DNA from: Acidobacteriota bacterium
Lineage (GTDB): Bacteria; Acidobacteriota; Terriglobia; Acidiferrales; UBA7541
NCBI GenBank assembly: GCA_003153585.1
Contig: PLZZ01000137.1
Location: forward strand, 606-6,004
Reading direction: 5' to 3'
DNA length: 5,399 nt
Positions 1 to 5,399 of this stretch are shown one piece after another. How positions within the stretch are numbered: position 1 is the first letter of the stretch; each line of letters starts with the position of its first letter. The notes below the pieces were generated by a model. The model was not told where the DNA came from, ran no database searches, and saw only the letters and a program-made list of their open reading frames with translations. A program made the translations under genes and the position numbers.

Positions 1-81
1 GCGCGCAACTTTGTATCCTTTGCAGCCGTACTACCAATGCGGGCGAGTGTTCCTACAAGCCGCTAAAGAGGCTCCCTGGCG

Positions 82-1074
82 ATGGACGAACCAAACATAC
101 CTCTTGCGATAGATTCAGCGTCGCCTTTGACCCCCGCGCCTCCGCCCGAGTCCGAGCGCAGCACCATATTCTACGGGCCGAACGGTCTGCGCGCGGGATG
201 GCGTCTCCTGATCTTTGCGCTGATCCTCGGCGGTATCGTTAGTGCTCTTTTGCTGGCGGCGCACTATGCGGCCATCCTGTCCGGGGCGCCTCCAAACAAG
301 CCTGGTCCGCAGACGGCGATCGCGCCCGGAATTATCGCAATTGGCGAGACGGCAACCTTTGGCCTGATTCTTCTCGTCAGTTGGATTATGGGACGAATCG
401 AGAACCGGCGGATCTCGCACTACGGGTTGCCTTTTCGAACGCCCTTCCCGAAAAATTTCTGGGCAGGACTGATATGGGGATTTCTGGCCATCAGCGGTGT
501 GCTCTTGGTGATGTTTCTGTGCCATGGTTTTCGAATCACCGGCGTTGATACCCACGGTCCGGGGTTAGCTCTGTCGGCTCTGGAATGGGCTCTGGCTTTC
601 CTGGCTGTCGGATTCTTCGAGGAATTTACTTTTCGAGGCTACATGCAGTTCACGCTGACCACGGGGATCGGATTCTGGCCCGCGGCCTGTGTCAGTTCCG
701 CTCTTTTCGCTTACGTCCACAAAGGGAACTCGGGAGAATCGCCCTTCGGCCTGGTCCAAGTGGCCGCATTTGGCATTTTCGCCTGCATCGCGTTGTGGCG
801 GACGGGGAATTTGTGGTGGCCCATTGGATTTCATGCCGCGTGGGATTGGGGGCAGACGTTTTTCTACGGCGTGCCGGACAGCGGAATGAGGGCCAGCCAC
901 AATTTTTTGCACACCGCGTTCAATGGCCCGACGTGGCTGACGGGCGGAAGCACCGGACCGGAAGGAAGCATTCTTACGACGATTGCGCTGATAGTGGCCT
1001 CGCTGCTGGTGCTGCGCTTCTATCGCGAAGTTCGCTACCCGGACCCCGACGCGCTAGGCCTCAGGCTTCGCTGA
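82..1074 (+). CDS. CPBP-family intramembrane metalloprotease (CAAX/Abi-like)
   Basis: The 330-residue product is a polytopic inner-membrane protein of the CPBP (CAAX protease and bacteriocin-processing, formerly Abi) family. The three family motifs are intact: Glu-Glu-x3-Arg at residues 180-185 (EEFTFR), Phe-x3-His at about 209-213, and His-x3-Asp at 251-255 (HAAWD). Family members use the Glu and His residues for metal-dependent proteolysis inside the membrane, so this copy is predicted to be active; its substrate is unknown. Residues 1-30 are hydrophilic and rich in Pro and Ser, probably a cytoplasmic tail. Hydrophobic segments lie near 40-62, 80-102, 126-148, 163-180, 191-212, 221-240 and 295-312. 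A purine-rich stretch (AAAGAGG, 65-71) ten bases before the ATG supports the start. Its last 21 bases overlap the convergent ATP-binding protein gene. Bacterial members have been linked to bacteriocin immunity, peptide maturation or membrane signalling, but nothing here selects among these. Family assignment is secure; the role is not. Confidence 0.93.
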   Translation: MDEPNIPLAIDSASPLTPAPPPESERSTIFYGPNGLRAGWRLLIFALILGGIVSALLLAAHYAAILSGAPPNKPGPQTAIAPGIIAIGETATFGLILLVSWIMGRIENRRISHYGLPFRTPFPKNFWAGLIWGFLAISGVLLVMFLCHGFRITGVDTHGPGLALSALEWALAFLAVGFFEEFTFRGYMQFTLTTGIGFWPAACVSSALFAYVHKGNSGESPFGLVQVAAFGIFACIALWRTGNLWWPIGFHAAWDWGQTFFYGVPDSGMRASHNFLHTAFNGPTWLTGGSTGPEGSILTTIALIVASLLVLRFYREVRYPDPDALGLRLR

Positions 1075-1509
1075 AGGCTTCTTGCGCATGTGGACTTCCC
1101 GGCCGCCGTGCTCGTAATGCACGCCGTCCATGTACGTCCTCATCATCAGAATCCCGCGGCCATGTTCCGCAAAGATGTTTTCGGGCGCAAGTGGGTCTGG
1201 AACTTTCTCCGGATTGAAGCCTTCTCCTTCATCCCGGACGACAAAGAAAAGTTCTCCGCTGGCCTCGCAGCGAAAACTCAGGTGCACATGCTTGCTGCGG
1301 TCTTCGTGATTACCGTGAACTACGGCGTTGGCGATAGCCTCGCGTAGCGCCACTTCGATATCGCTCCCGTCGCCCTGAAAACACGTGTAATGCTTCATGC
1401 GTTCGATGAATTCATCGACGAATGGAGAAATTTCAGAAATATCGCTGGGCATGGATAATTCGAACTGAGGATGGGGAGCCCCGGCCTTCCATCCTTTGTG
1501 CAGGTCCAT
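1054..1509 (-). CDS. RsbW/SpoIIAB-type ATP-binding protein (anti-sigma factor kinase-like)
   Basis: The 151-residue cytoplasmic protein is essentially one GHKL (HATPase_c_2) ATP-binding domain. The N-box is at residues 57-67 (EAIANAVVHGN, with Glu57 and Asn61). The G1 box is at 93-97 (DEGEG), and the G2 region is at 116-120 (HGRGI). All expected nucleotide-binding residues are present. RsbW and SpoIIAB relatives bind a sigma factor and phosphorylate a STAS-domain antagonist; other small relatives are fused to or paired with phosphatases or response regulators. No sigma factor, STAS protein or PP2C phosphatase lies beside this gene, so it looks like an orphan and its partner cannot be named. 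The chosen start has GAGGGG (complement of 1518-1523) eight bases upstream. An alternative Met at residue 20 (ATG at 1450-1452) would still leave the whole domain but has a poorer ribosome binding site. The basic C-terminal tail is short. The gene converges on and overlaps the CPBP gene. Confidence 0.92.
   Translation of the reverse strand: MDLHKGWKAGAPHPQFELSMPSDISEISPFVDEFIERMKHYTCFQGDGSDIEVALREAIANAVVHGNHEDRSKHVHLSFRCEASGELFFVVRDEGEGFNPEKVPDPLAPENIFAEHGRGILMMRTYMDGVHYEHGGREVHMRKKPSAKPEA
1056..1080. terminator. Hairpin spanning the overlapping 3' ends, possible bidirectional terminator
   Basis: An imperfect inverted repeat pairs 1056-1064 with 1071-1080 around a six-base loop (GCTTCG, 1065-1070). 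Seen on the plus strand, the arms are AGGCCTCAG and CTGAAGGCTT, with one bulged A at 1074 and one G-T pair. The stem contains both stop codons: TGA at 1072-1074 for the CPBP gene and TAG (complement of 1054-1056) for the ATP-binding protein. On the plus strand it is followed by a weak TTCTT run only, so a classical U-tract terminator is not shown. A role in ending or pausing both convergent transcripts is inference. Confidence 0.4.
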
Positions 1510-1570
1510 TTCTGTAGCCCCTCGATCCTGCGGCCGGCGCCCGACAGCGCACGAATGAAACGAGAGAAGA

Positions 1571-1576
1571 ATTGTA
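1571..1576 (-). promoter_or_regulatory. Candidate -10 element for the ATP-binding protein gene
   Basis: The minus strand reads TACAAT here, five of six matches to the sigma-70 -10 consensus, about 60 bases before the start codon at 1509. No good -35 hexamer sits at the right distance. A second possibility is TTGGAC (complement of 1614-1619) followed at 16-17 bases by a TTAAAA/TAAAAG stretch. Either would give a short leader. Support is sequence similarity only. Confidence 0.3.
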
Positions 1577-1795
1577 CGCTACGACGCATACTTTTAACCG
1601 AAAACTGCGGCGAGTCCAAGCAGTTTATGGATGCCTCGGTCCGTCCGCAGTGAATCGCGGTGAGCGCCCTGTAGATATTGGAGTTAGGAGAGACCTTTTT
1701 GTCGGTGCTGCGTCGAAGTGTATGAAATGGTGTTCCCGCTGGCTGCCCGCGCGCCGCACGGGAACTAACTTGCGATGAACTCAACTCTTTCAAGA

Positions 1796-1824
1796 TTGAC
1801 GCGCGAGCGAGGAGCAAGTATCTT
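1796..1824 (+). promoter_or_regulatory. Candidate sigma-70-like promoter for the M16 peptidase gene
   Basis: TTGACG (1796-1801, five of six to the -35 consensus) is followed by an exact 17-base spacer and TATCTT (1819-1824, four of six to the -10 consensus). Transcription would begin near 1831 and give a leader of roughly 165 bases before the ATG at 1998. Hexamers and spacing are visible in the sequence; promoter activity is inferred. It lies inside an otherwise gene-free spacer, which favours a regulatory role. Confidence 0.42.
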
Positions 1825-1933
1825 TTCCCGGCCGAGACGGATTCAAAATTAGAAATTCCAGGTGATATCGCGTGAATGCGCCGGGCTGGAGTCCGCGCCT
1901 CCCACGCCCCACCTCAGCACAACACTTTCGGCC

Positions 1934-1943
1934 GGATGCATCC
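1934..1943. promoter_or_regulatory. 10-base perfect palindrome in the M16 leader, possible operator
   Basis: GGATGCATCC is a perfect palindrome centred about 59 bases before the M16 start codon and downstream of the candidate promoter. A dimeric regulator could bind such a site, but palindromes of this length also occur by chance and no matching regulator gene is in the window. Confidence 0.2.
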
Positions 1944-1986
1944 AGCCAAAGGCTCGATACAGATCAGCATGTTGCCAAAAACATTT

Positions 1987-1992
1987 AGGAGG
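1987..1992 (+). promoter_or_regulatory. Strong Shine-Dalgarno of the M16 peptidase gene
   Basis: AGGAGG lies five bases before the ATG at 1998. This near-ideal ribosome binding site fixes the start codon and agrees with the signal peptide beginning exactly there. It is the strongest such site in the window, suggesting efficient translation. Confidence 0.85.
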
Positions 1993-1997
1993 AACAG

Positions 1998-4712
1998 ATG
2001 CGGGCACGTTGGCTATTTCTCTTTTTAGTTCTAGCCCTAGGGTCCGGCGCGCGGGCTCAGCAGGTAGATATTCCCTATGAGAAGTTCGTGCTCGACAATG
2101 GCCTCACCGTCATCGTGCACGAAGACCACAAAGCGCCCATCGTGGCCGTGAACGTCTGGTATCACGTCGGCTCAAAGAACGAAAAGCCTGGCAGGACGGG
2201 CTTCGCCCATCTTTTCGAGCACCTGATGTTCGGCGGCAGCCAGCACGCCCCGGGGAGTTACGTCAAGGCACTCGAGCTGGTCGGTGCCACCGACCTGAAC
2301 GGAACCACATATTTTGACCGCACCAATTACTTCGAGAATGTCCCTACATCCGCGGTGGACTACGCGCTATTTATGGAATCTGACCGCATGGGATTCCTCG
2401 ATTTGAGCCAAAAGACTCTCGACTTGCAGCGCGGCGTGGTGCAGAACGAAAAACGTCAAGGGGAGAACCAGCCTTACCGTCTGACCGAGGAGCACTTTCC
2501 TGAAAATACATATCCCGCCGGTCACCCCTACTCCTGGGACGTCATCGGCGACATGGCCGACCTAGACGCTGCTGCATTCAAGGACGTGCAGGAATGGTTC
2601 AAGAATAATTACGGGCCGTCCAACGTGGTCATCGTGCTGGCCGGCGATATTGACGCGAAAACGGCGAAAGAGAAGGTCCAAAAATATTTCGGCGACATTC
2701 CGCCGGGCCCGCCCGTAGCGCACCAGAAGATATGGATCGCGAAAATGAAGGGGACTCACAGGGAAGTGACTCAAGATCGTGTGCCCCTGCCCCGCATTTA
2801 CATGGTCTGGAACGTGCCGCAGTTCGGCAGCGTCGACGCCGACTTCCTTGATCTCGTCAGCTCTTGTCTAGGTGACGGCAAGAGTTCACGCCTCTATAAG
2901 CGGCTGGTTTACGACGACCAGATTGCCAGTGACGTCACTGTTTATGCCGACACACGTGAGATCGGCGGCCAGTTCGTAGTGCAGGTCACGGCGCGGCCCG
3001 GGCATACCCTCGATGAGATAGAAAAAGCGATCGATGAGGAGATGGCTCGATTCCTGAAAGACGGCCCCACTCCCGAGGAGTTGCAGCGGGTACAGACTCA
3101 GTATCTCGCAAACTTTCTGCGCGGCAGTGAACGCATCGGCGGCTTCGGCGGAAAATCGGACAGGTTGGCACAGTACGAGGTTTATACCGGCGATGCCGGG
3201 AATTACAAGGTTACGCTGAAGCGCGTGCACGACGCGAGTGCTGAAGATCTCAAGGGCGCGGCGAACCGCTGGCTTTCTGACGGCGTTTACATCGCCGAGG
3301 TCCAGCCGTTCCCGGACTACAAGGCCGCGTCCGCGGCAGTGGACCGTTCCAAGCCGCCCGCGCTCGGAACGCCGCCGGAATTAAAACTTCCTAAGCTGGA
3401 GCGCGCAACGCTTTCCAATGGCCTCAAAATAATCCTCGCCGAGAGGCCCGGCCTGCCGCTGGTAAGTTTCTGGATGACCGCCGATGCCGGCTATGCCGCC
3501 GATCACTCCGCGGCGCCGGGCACGGCGAAACTTATGTCCGCGCTCCTCGTTGACGGCACGCGCACGCGCAACGCGCTCCAGATTAATGACCAAACGGCTT
3601 TGCTAGGCGCGCGATTGCTGGCCTATTCCGATCTGGACTTCTCTTACGTTCAGCTTTCAGCGTTAAAGGAAAAGTTGGATCCCTCGCTCGAGCTGTTCGG
3701 CGACGTGATTTTGAATCCGTCGTTTCCTGACGCCGATTTCAAGCGCGAGCAGAAATTGCAGTTGGACACCATCCAGCAGGAGCAGGACGAACCCATCGGA
3801 ATGGCGCTGCGTGTTTTCCCCGGTCTGGTCTACGGTCCAACCAACGCCTACGGCAGTCCCTTCACCGGCTCTGGAACGGCGGCTAGCGTGCAAAAAATCA
3901 CGCGCGACGATTTGGTTAAATTTCATAAAGAGTGGTTCCAGCCGGACAACGCCACTCTCATCGTGGTTGGCGACACCACACTCGCCGAGATCACGCCGAA
4001 ACTGGAAAAACTGTTTGCCTCATGGAAATCCGGTCAGACCCCGCGAAAGGATGTGGCTGCAGTGCAACTTCCGTCCAAGCCGGTGGTCTATATTTTGGAT
4101 AAGCCGAACGCCGAACAGTCGGTGGTCATCGCCGCCAATATCACGGTGCCTCCCAACACGCCGGATGAACTCGCCATTCAGGCTATGAACGATGTTCTGG
4201 GCGGCACATTCAGCTCGCGCCTGAACATGAACCTGCGTGAGGATAAGCATTGGAGTTACGGAGCGAGCAGCTTCGTGTTTGGTGCGCGCTTCCAACGCCC
4301 ATTCCTCGCTTTTGCGCCGGTGCAGACCGACAAGACCAAAGAGTCCCTGGTGGAAATGAATAAGGAGTTGCGCGCGATTCTAGCGGATCGGCCGGTAACC
4401 TCGGATGAATTAGCGCGCACGCAGGCTAACGAAACGCTCAGCCTGCCCGGGTCGCGCGAAACCTTGGACGCTGTCGGCGGTTCAATCGCGACCATACTGG
4501 ATTCCAGATGGCCCGACGATTATTACGACACCATGTCGGGCAAGATCGGGGCGCTGAAAACGAGCGATTTGGATGCCGCGGCGAAGCAGGTGGTCCATCC
4601 GGACTACTTGATCTGGATCGTGGTCGGTGACCGTGCCAAGATCGAGGTGGGCATCCGTGAATTGAACTTAGGCGAAATCCGTTTCATTGACGCCAACGGC
4701 AATCCAATTTGA
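1998..4712 (+). CDS. Secreted M16 family zinc peptidase, fused active and inactive halves
   Basis: The 904-residue product is a pitrilysin/insulinase-type (M16) metallopeptidase, predicted to be exported to the periplasm. A signal peptide is clear: basic MRARW, a hydrophobic core at 6-15, and an Ala-Arg-Ala cleavage site after residue 20 with no lipobox Cys. The chain has two M16 repeats. The first (about 25-440) carries the inverted zinc motif HLFEH at 71-75 and the distal zinc ligand Glu151 (in QNEKR), 77 residues after Glu74, the usual family spacing. Asn101 falls in the conserved NGTTYFDRTNYF segment. The second repeat (about 462-890) aligns at the same point, but the three motif positions are Lys511, Ser514 and Ala515, so it cannot bind zinc that way. 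It keeps the C-terminal-domain signature SSRLNMNLRED...SYG, with Arg747 and Tyr754, which in M16B enzymes complete the active site. It therefore resembles a catalytic and a helper subunit in one chain. The ATG has a near-ideal AGGAGG five bases upstream. Substrates are probably peptides or misfolded fragments, by family analogy. Confidence 0.97.
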   Translation: MRARWLFLFLVLALGSGARAQQVDIPYEKFVLDNGLTVIVHEDHKAPIVAVNVWYHVGSKNEKPGRTGFAHLFEHLMFGGSQHAPGSYVKALELVGATDLNGTTYFDRTNYFENVPTSAVDYALFMESDRMGFLDLSQKTLDLQRGVVQNEKRQGENQPYRLTEEHFPENTYPAGHPYSWDVIGDMADLDAAAFKDVQEWFKNNYGPSNVVIVLAGDIDAKTAKEKVQKYFGDIPPGPPVAHQKIWIAKMKGTHREVTQDRVPLPRIYMVWNVPQFGSVDADFLDLVSSCLGDGKSSRLYKRLVYDDQIASDVTVYADTREIGGQFVVQVTARPGHTLDEIEKAIDEEMARFLKDGPTPEELQRVQTQYLANFLRGSERIGGFGGKSDRLAQYEVYTGDAGNYKVTLKRVHDASAEDLKGAANRWLSDGVYIAEVQPFPDYKAASAAVDRSKPPALGTPPELKLPKLERATLSNGLKIILAERPGLPLVSFWMTADAGYAADHSAAPGTAKLMSALLVDGTRTRNALQINDQTALLGARLLAYSDLDFSYVQLSALKEKLDPSLELFGDVILNPSFPDADFKREQKLQLDTIQQEQDEPIGMALRVFPGLVYGPTNAYGSPFTGSGTAASVQKITRDDLVKFHKEWFQPDNATLIVVGDTTLAEITPKLEKLFASWKSGQTPRKDVAAVQLPSKPVVYILDKPNAEQSVVIAANITVPPNTPDELAIQAMNDVLGGTFSSRLNMNLREDKHWSYGASSFVFGARFQRPFLAFAPVQTDKTKESLVEMNKELRAILADRPVTSDELARTQANETLSLPGSRETLDAVGGSIATILDSRWPDDYYDTMSGKIGALKTSDLDAAAKQVVHPDYLIWIVVGDRAKIEVGIRELNLGEIRFIDANGNPI

Positions 4713-4737
4713 GTGTTTGCGGCAAGTTTGCTGCATC

Positions 4738-4766
4738 GCCGGTCAGGCGACCTGTGACCGACCGGC
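4738..4766 (+). other. Inverted repeat between the M16 and YdeI-like genes
   Basis: GCCGGTC (4738-4744) and GACCGGC (4760-4766) are perfect 7-base inverted repeats. A competing hairpin pairs GGTCAGG (4741-4747) with CCT and GACC (4751-4759) around a CGA loop, with two bulged bases. The structure starts 26 bases after the M16 stop and ends 10 bases before the ATG at 4777. There is no T-run after it, so it is a poor intrinsic terminator. It could stabilise the upstream mRNA end or partly mask the weak ribosome binding site of the next gene; both are inference. Confidence 0.4.
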
Positions 4767-4776
4767 ACGAGCAACG

Positions 4777-5358
4777 ATGAAACCGCTCTTTTTCGAGTCT
4801 CCGTCGAAACTCCGCGCATGGCTTGAGAAGCACCACGCTCAGAAGAACGAGCTTTGGGTCGGTTTTCACAAGAAACATTCGGGCAAAGCGAGCATTACCT
4901 GGCCGGAAGCTGTGGATGCGCTGCTTTGTTTCGGATGGATCGACGGAATTCGGAAGAGCATCGACGAAGTAAGCTACACCATTCGCGTTACCCCCAGAAA
5001 ATCCAAGAGCAAATGGAGCTTGATTAATGTGAGGCGTGTCCCCGAGCTTCGGAAATTGAGCTTGATGCACGCCAACGGACTAAAAGCGTTTGAGGCGCGA
5101 ACGGCGGAAGGTACGTATGCGTACGAACAACGTAACGTTGCCAAACTTGGCGCTCGTTTTGAGAAGCTATTCCGGGCCAACAAACCTGCATGGAAGTTTT
5201 TTCGCTCGCAAGCGCCGTCCTATCAGAGGACCGCGACTTGGCGGATCATCAGCGCGAAAAAAGAAGAGACCAAGCTGAGGCGGCTCGAAAGGCTTATTCA
5301 GGATTCGGCGCGCGGGCGGTCCATCGCTCCACCGAGACACTCTGCAAAATTCAAGTAA
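4777..5358 (+). CDS. YdeI/OmpD-associated (OmdA) family protein
   Basis: This small, basic, soluble protein of 193 residues has no signal peptide or membrane segment. It matches the YdeI/OmpD-associated family along its whole length. Conserved blocks are an N-terminal FFxSPxxLRAWLEKHH-like segment, a central ITWPEAVDALLCFGWIDGIRKSID block (about 45-68), YTIRVTPRKSKSKWS (about 72-86), and a C-terminal SYQRTATWRIISAKKEETKLRRL block (about 147-170). The biochemical function is not established; some relatives are annotated as bacteriocin-protection proteins, and I would not transfer that. I chose the ATG at 4777 because homology begins there. An in-frame TTG at 4687 would add 30 residues unlike the family and would start inside the peptidase gene. 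The ribosome binding site is weak (ACGAG, 4767-4771), and a hairpin lies just upstream. The gene follows the M16 gene by 64 bases on the same strand, so it may be cotranscribed. The Lys/Arg-rich tail after about residue 160 is typical of the family. Confidence 0.93.
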   Translation: MKPLFFESPSKLRAWLEKHHAQKNELWVGFHKKHSGKASITWPEAVDALLCFGWIDGIRKSIDEVSYTIRVTPRKSKSKWSLINVRRVPELRKLSLMHANGLKAFEARTAEGTYAYEQRNVAKLGARFEKLFRANKPAWKFFRSQAPSYQRTATWRIISAKKEETKLRRLERLIQDSARGRSIAPPRHSAKFK

Positions 5359-5396
5359 ACCGCCGGCGAGATTTTGATTTTCGTAGCGCCGGTTTA
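5356..5396 (+). terminator. Inverted repeat at the end of the YdeI-like gene, possible terminator
   Basis: TAAACC (5356-5361) pairs with GGTTTA (5391-5396), and GGCG (5365-5368) pairs with CGCC (5387-5390). This makes a ten-pair stem with a three-base bulge (5362-5364) and an 18-base AT-rich loop. The stem begins on the TAA stop codon itself. The window ends three bases later, so a following T-run cannot be judged. The large loop and bulge make it less typical of an intrinsic terminator. Confidence 0.4.
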
Positions 5397-5399
5397 TCC

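Larger units (their letters stand above)
1510..1997. other. Gene-free divergent intergenic region
   Basis: These 488 bases separate the divergently transcribed ATP-binding protein and M16 peptidase genes. Open frames exist on both strands, but their translations have no recognisable motif or composition typical of real proteins, and they run into the flanking genes out of frame. I see no tRNA-like or other recognisable RNA structure. The region holds candidate promoters for both sides, a small GC hairpin at 1746-1762 (outer CCCG and CGGG arms), an AT-rich patch at 1841-1857 and the palindrome at 1934-1943. It most likely serves as two promoter regions plus a long leader for the peptidase. Confidence 0.6.

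Noticed and set aside
58..73. Four-base inverted repeat AGCC/GGCT enclosing the CPBP ribosome binding site
   Set aside because: A four-base stem is too short to be meaningful without conservation data.
585..1217. A 210-residue plus-strand frame overlapping the CPBP and ATP-binding genes
   Set aside because: It is an Arg-rich shadow frame over two genes with clear family motifs and shows no domain of its own.
1395..1817. A 140-residue open frame on the minus strand across the spacer and the start of the ATP-binding protein gene
   Set aside because: It overlaps the secure ATP-binding gene in another frame. Its translation is Ser/Arg-rich with no motif, and it has no supporting ribosome binding site.
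1862..2080. A 72-residue plus-strand frame in the M16 leader, possibly a leader peptide
   Set aside because: It starts with GTG without a good ribosome binding site and runs 83 bases into the peptidase gene out of frame. Its composition looks like translated non-coding sequence.
4684..5070. A 128-residue minus-strand frame opposite the YdeI-like gene
   Set aside because: It is antisense to a gene conserved along its whole length and has no recognisable motif.
5112..5126. Near-palindromic run around GTACGTATGCGTAC
   Set aside because: It lies inside the YdeI-like coding sequence, encodes ordinary residues (TYAYE region) and is imperfect, so chance is the simplest explanation.
1..5399. Possible defence island, mobile element or CRISPR content
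   Set aside because: No transposase, integrase, nuclease, terminal inverted repeats or regular direct repeats were seen. All four genes belong to widespread families with intact reading frames.

Overview
The window reads as ordinary bacterial chromosomal housekeeping and accessory sequence, moderately high in G+C by eye, with four complete protein genes. No RNA gene, mobile element, CRISPR array or phage gene could be recognised. The style of the proteins suggests an environmental Acidobacteriota: a single-chain ~900-residue M16 peptidase with an Ala-Arg-Ala/Gln-Gln signal cleavage site, a stand-alone RsbW-like ATPase, and a CPBP protease with a proline-rich N-terminus. That assignment is inference from general resemblance; no marker gene is present to prove it.

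Layout. Bases 1-81 are a short leader. A plus-strand CPBP-family intramembrane protease follows (82-1074). It converges on a minus-strand RsbW/SpoIIAB-type ATP-binding protein (1054-1509), and the two coding 3' ends overlap by 21 bases inside a hairpin-forming sequence. Bases 1510-1997 form a gene-free divergent spacer. It holds candidate promoters for both flanking genes, a 10-base perfect palindrome and a strong Shine-Dalgarno sequence. Next are a large secreted M16 zinc peptidase (1998-4712) and, 64 bases downstream on the same strand, a YdeI/OmpD-associated (OmdA) family protein (4777-5358). The window closes with an inverted repeat at that gene's stop codon, which may be a terminator.

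Functional reading. The ATP-binding protein belongs to the partner-switching anti-sigma kinase superfamily, but no sigma factor or anti-anti-sigma protein lies beside it, so its partners must be elsewhere. The M16 protein has an intact zinc site in its N-terminal half and a degenerate site in its C-terminal half. This is the catalytic-plus-helper arrangement of M16B heterodimers, fused in one exported chain. The M16 and YdeI-like genes may share a transcript, but nothing ties their biochemistry together. I found no convincing evidence of a new multi-gene system. The points most worth a second look are the overlapping convergent 3' ends with their shared hairpin, the unusual asymmetry of the M16 chain, and possible control elements in the two spacers.
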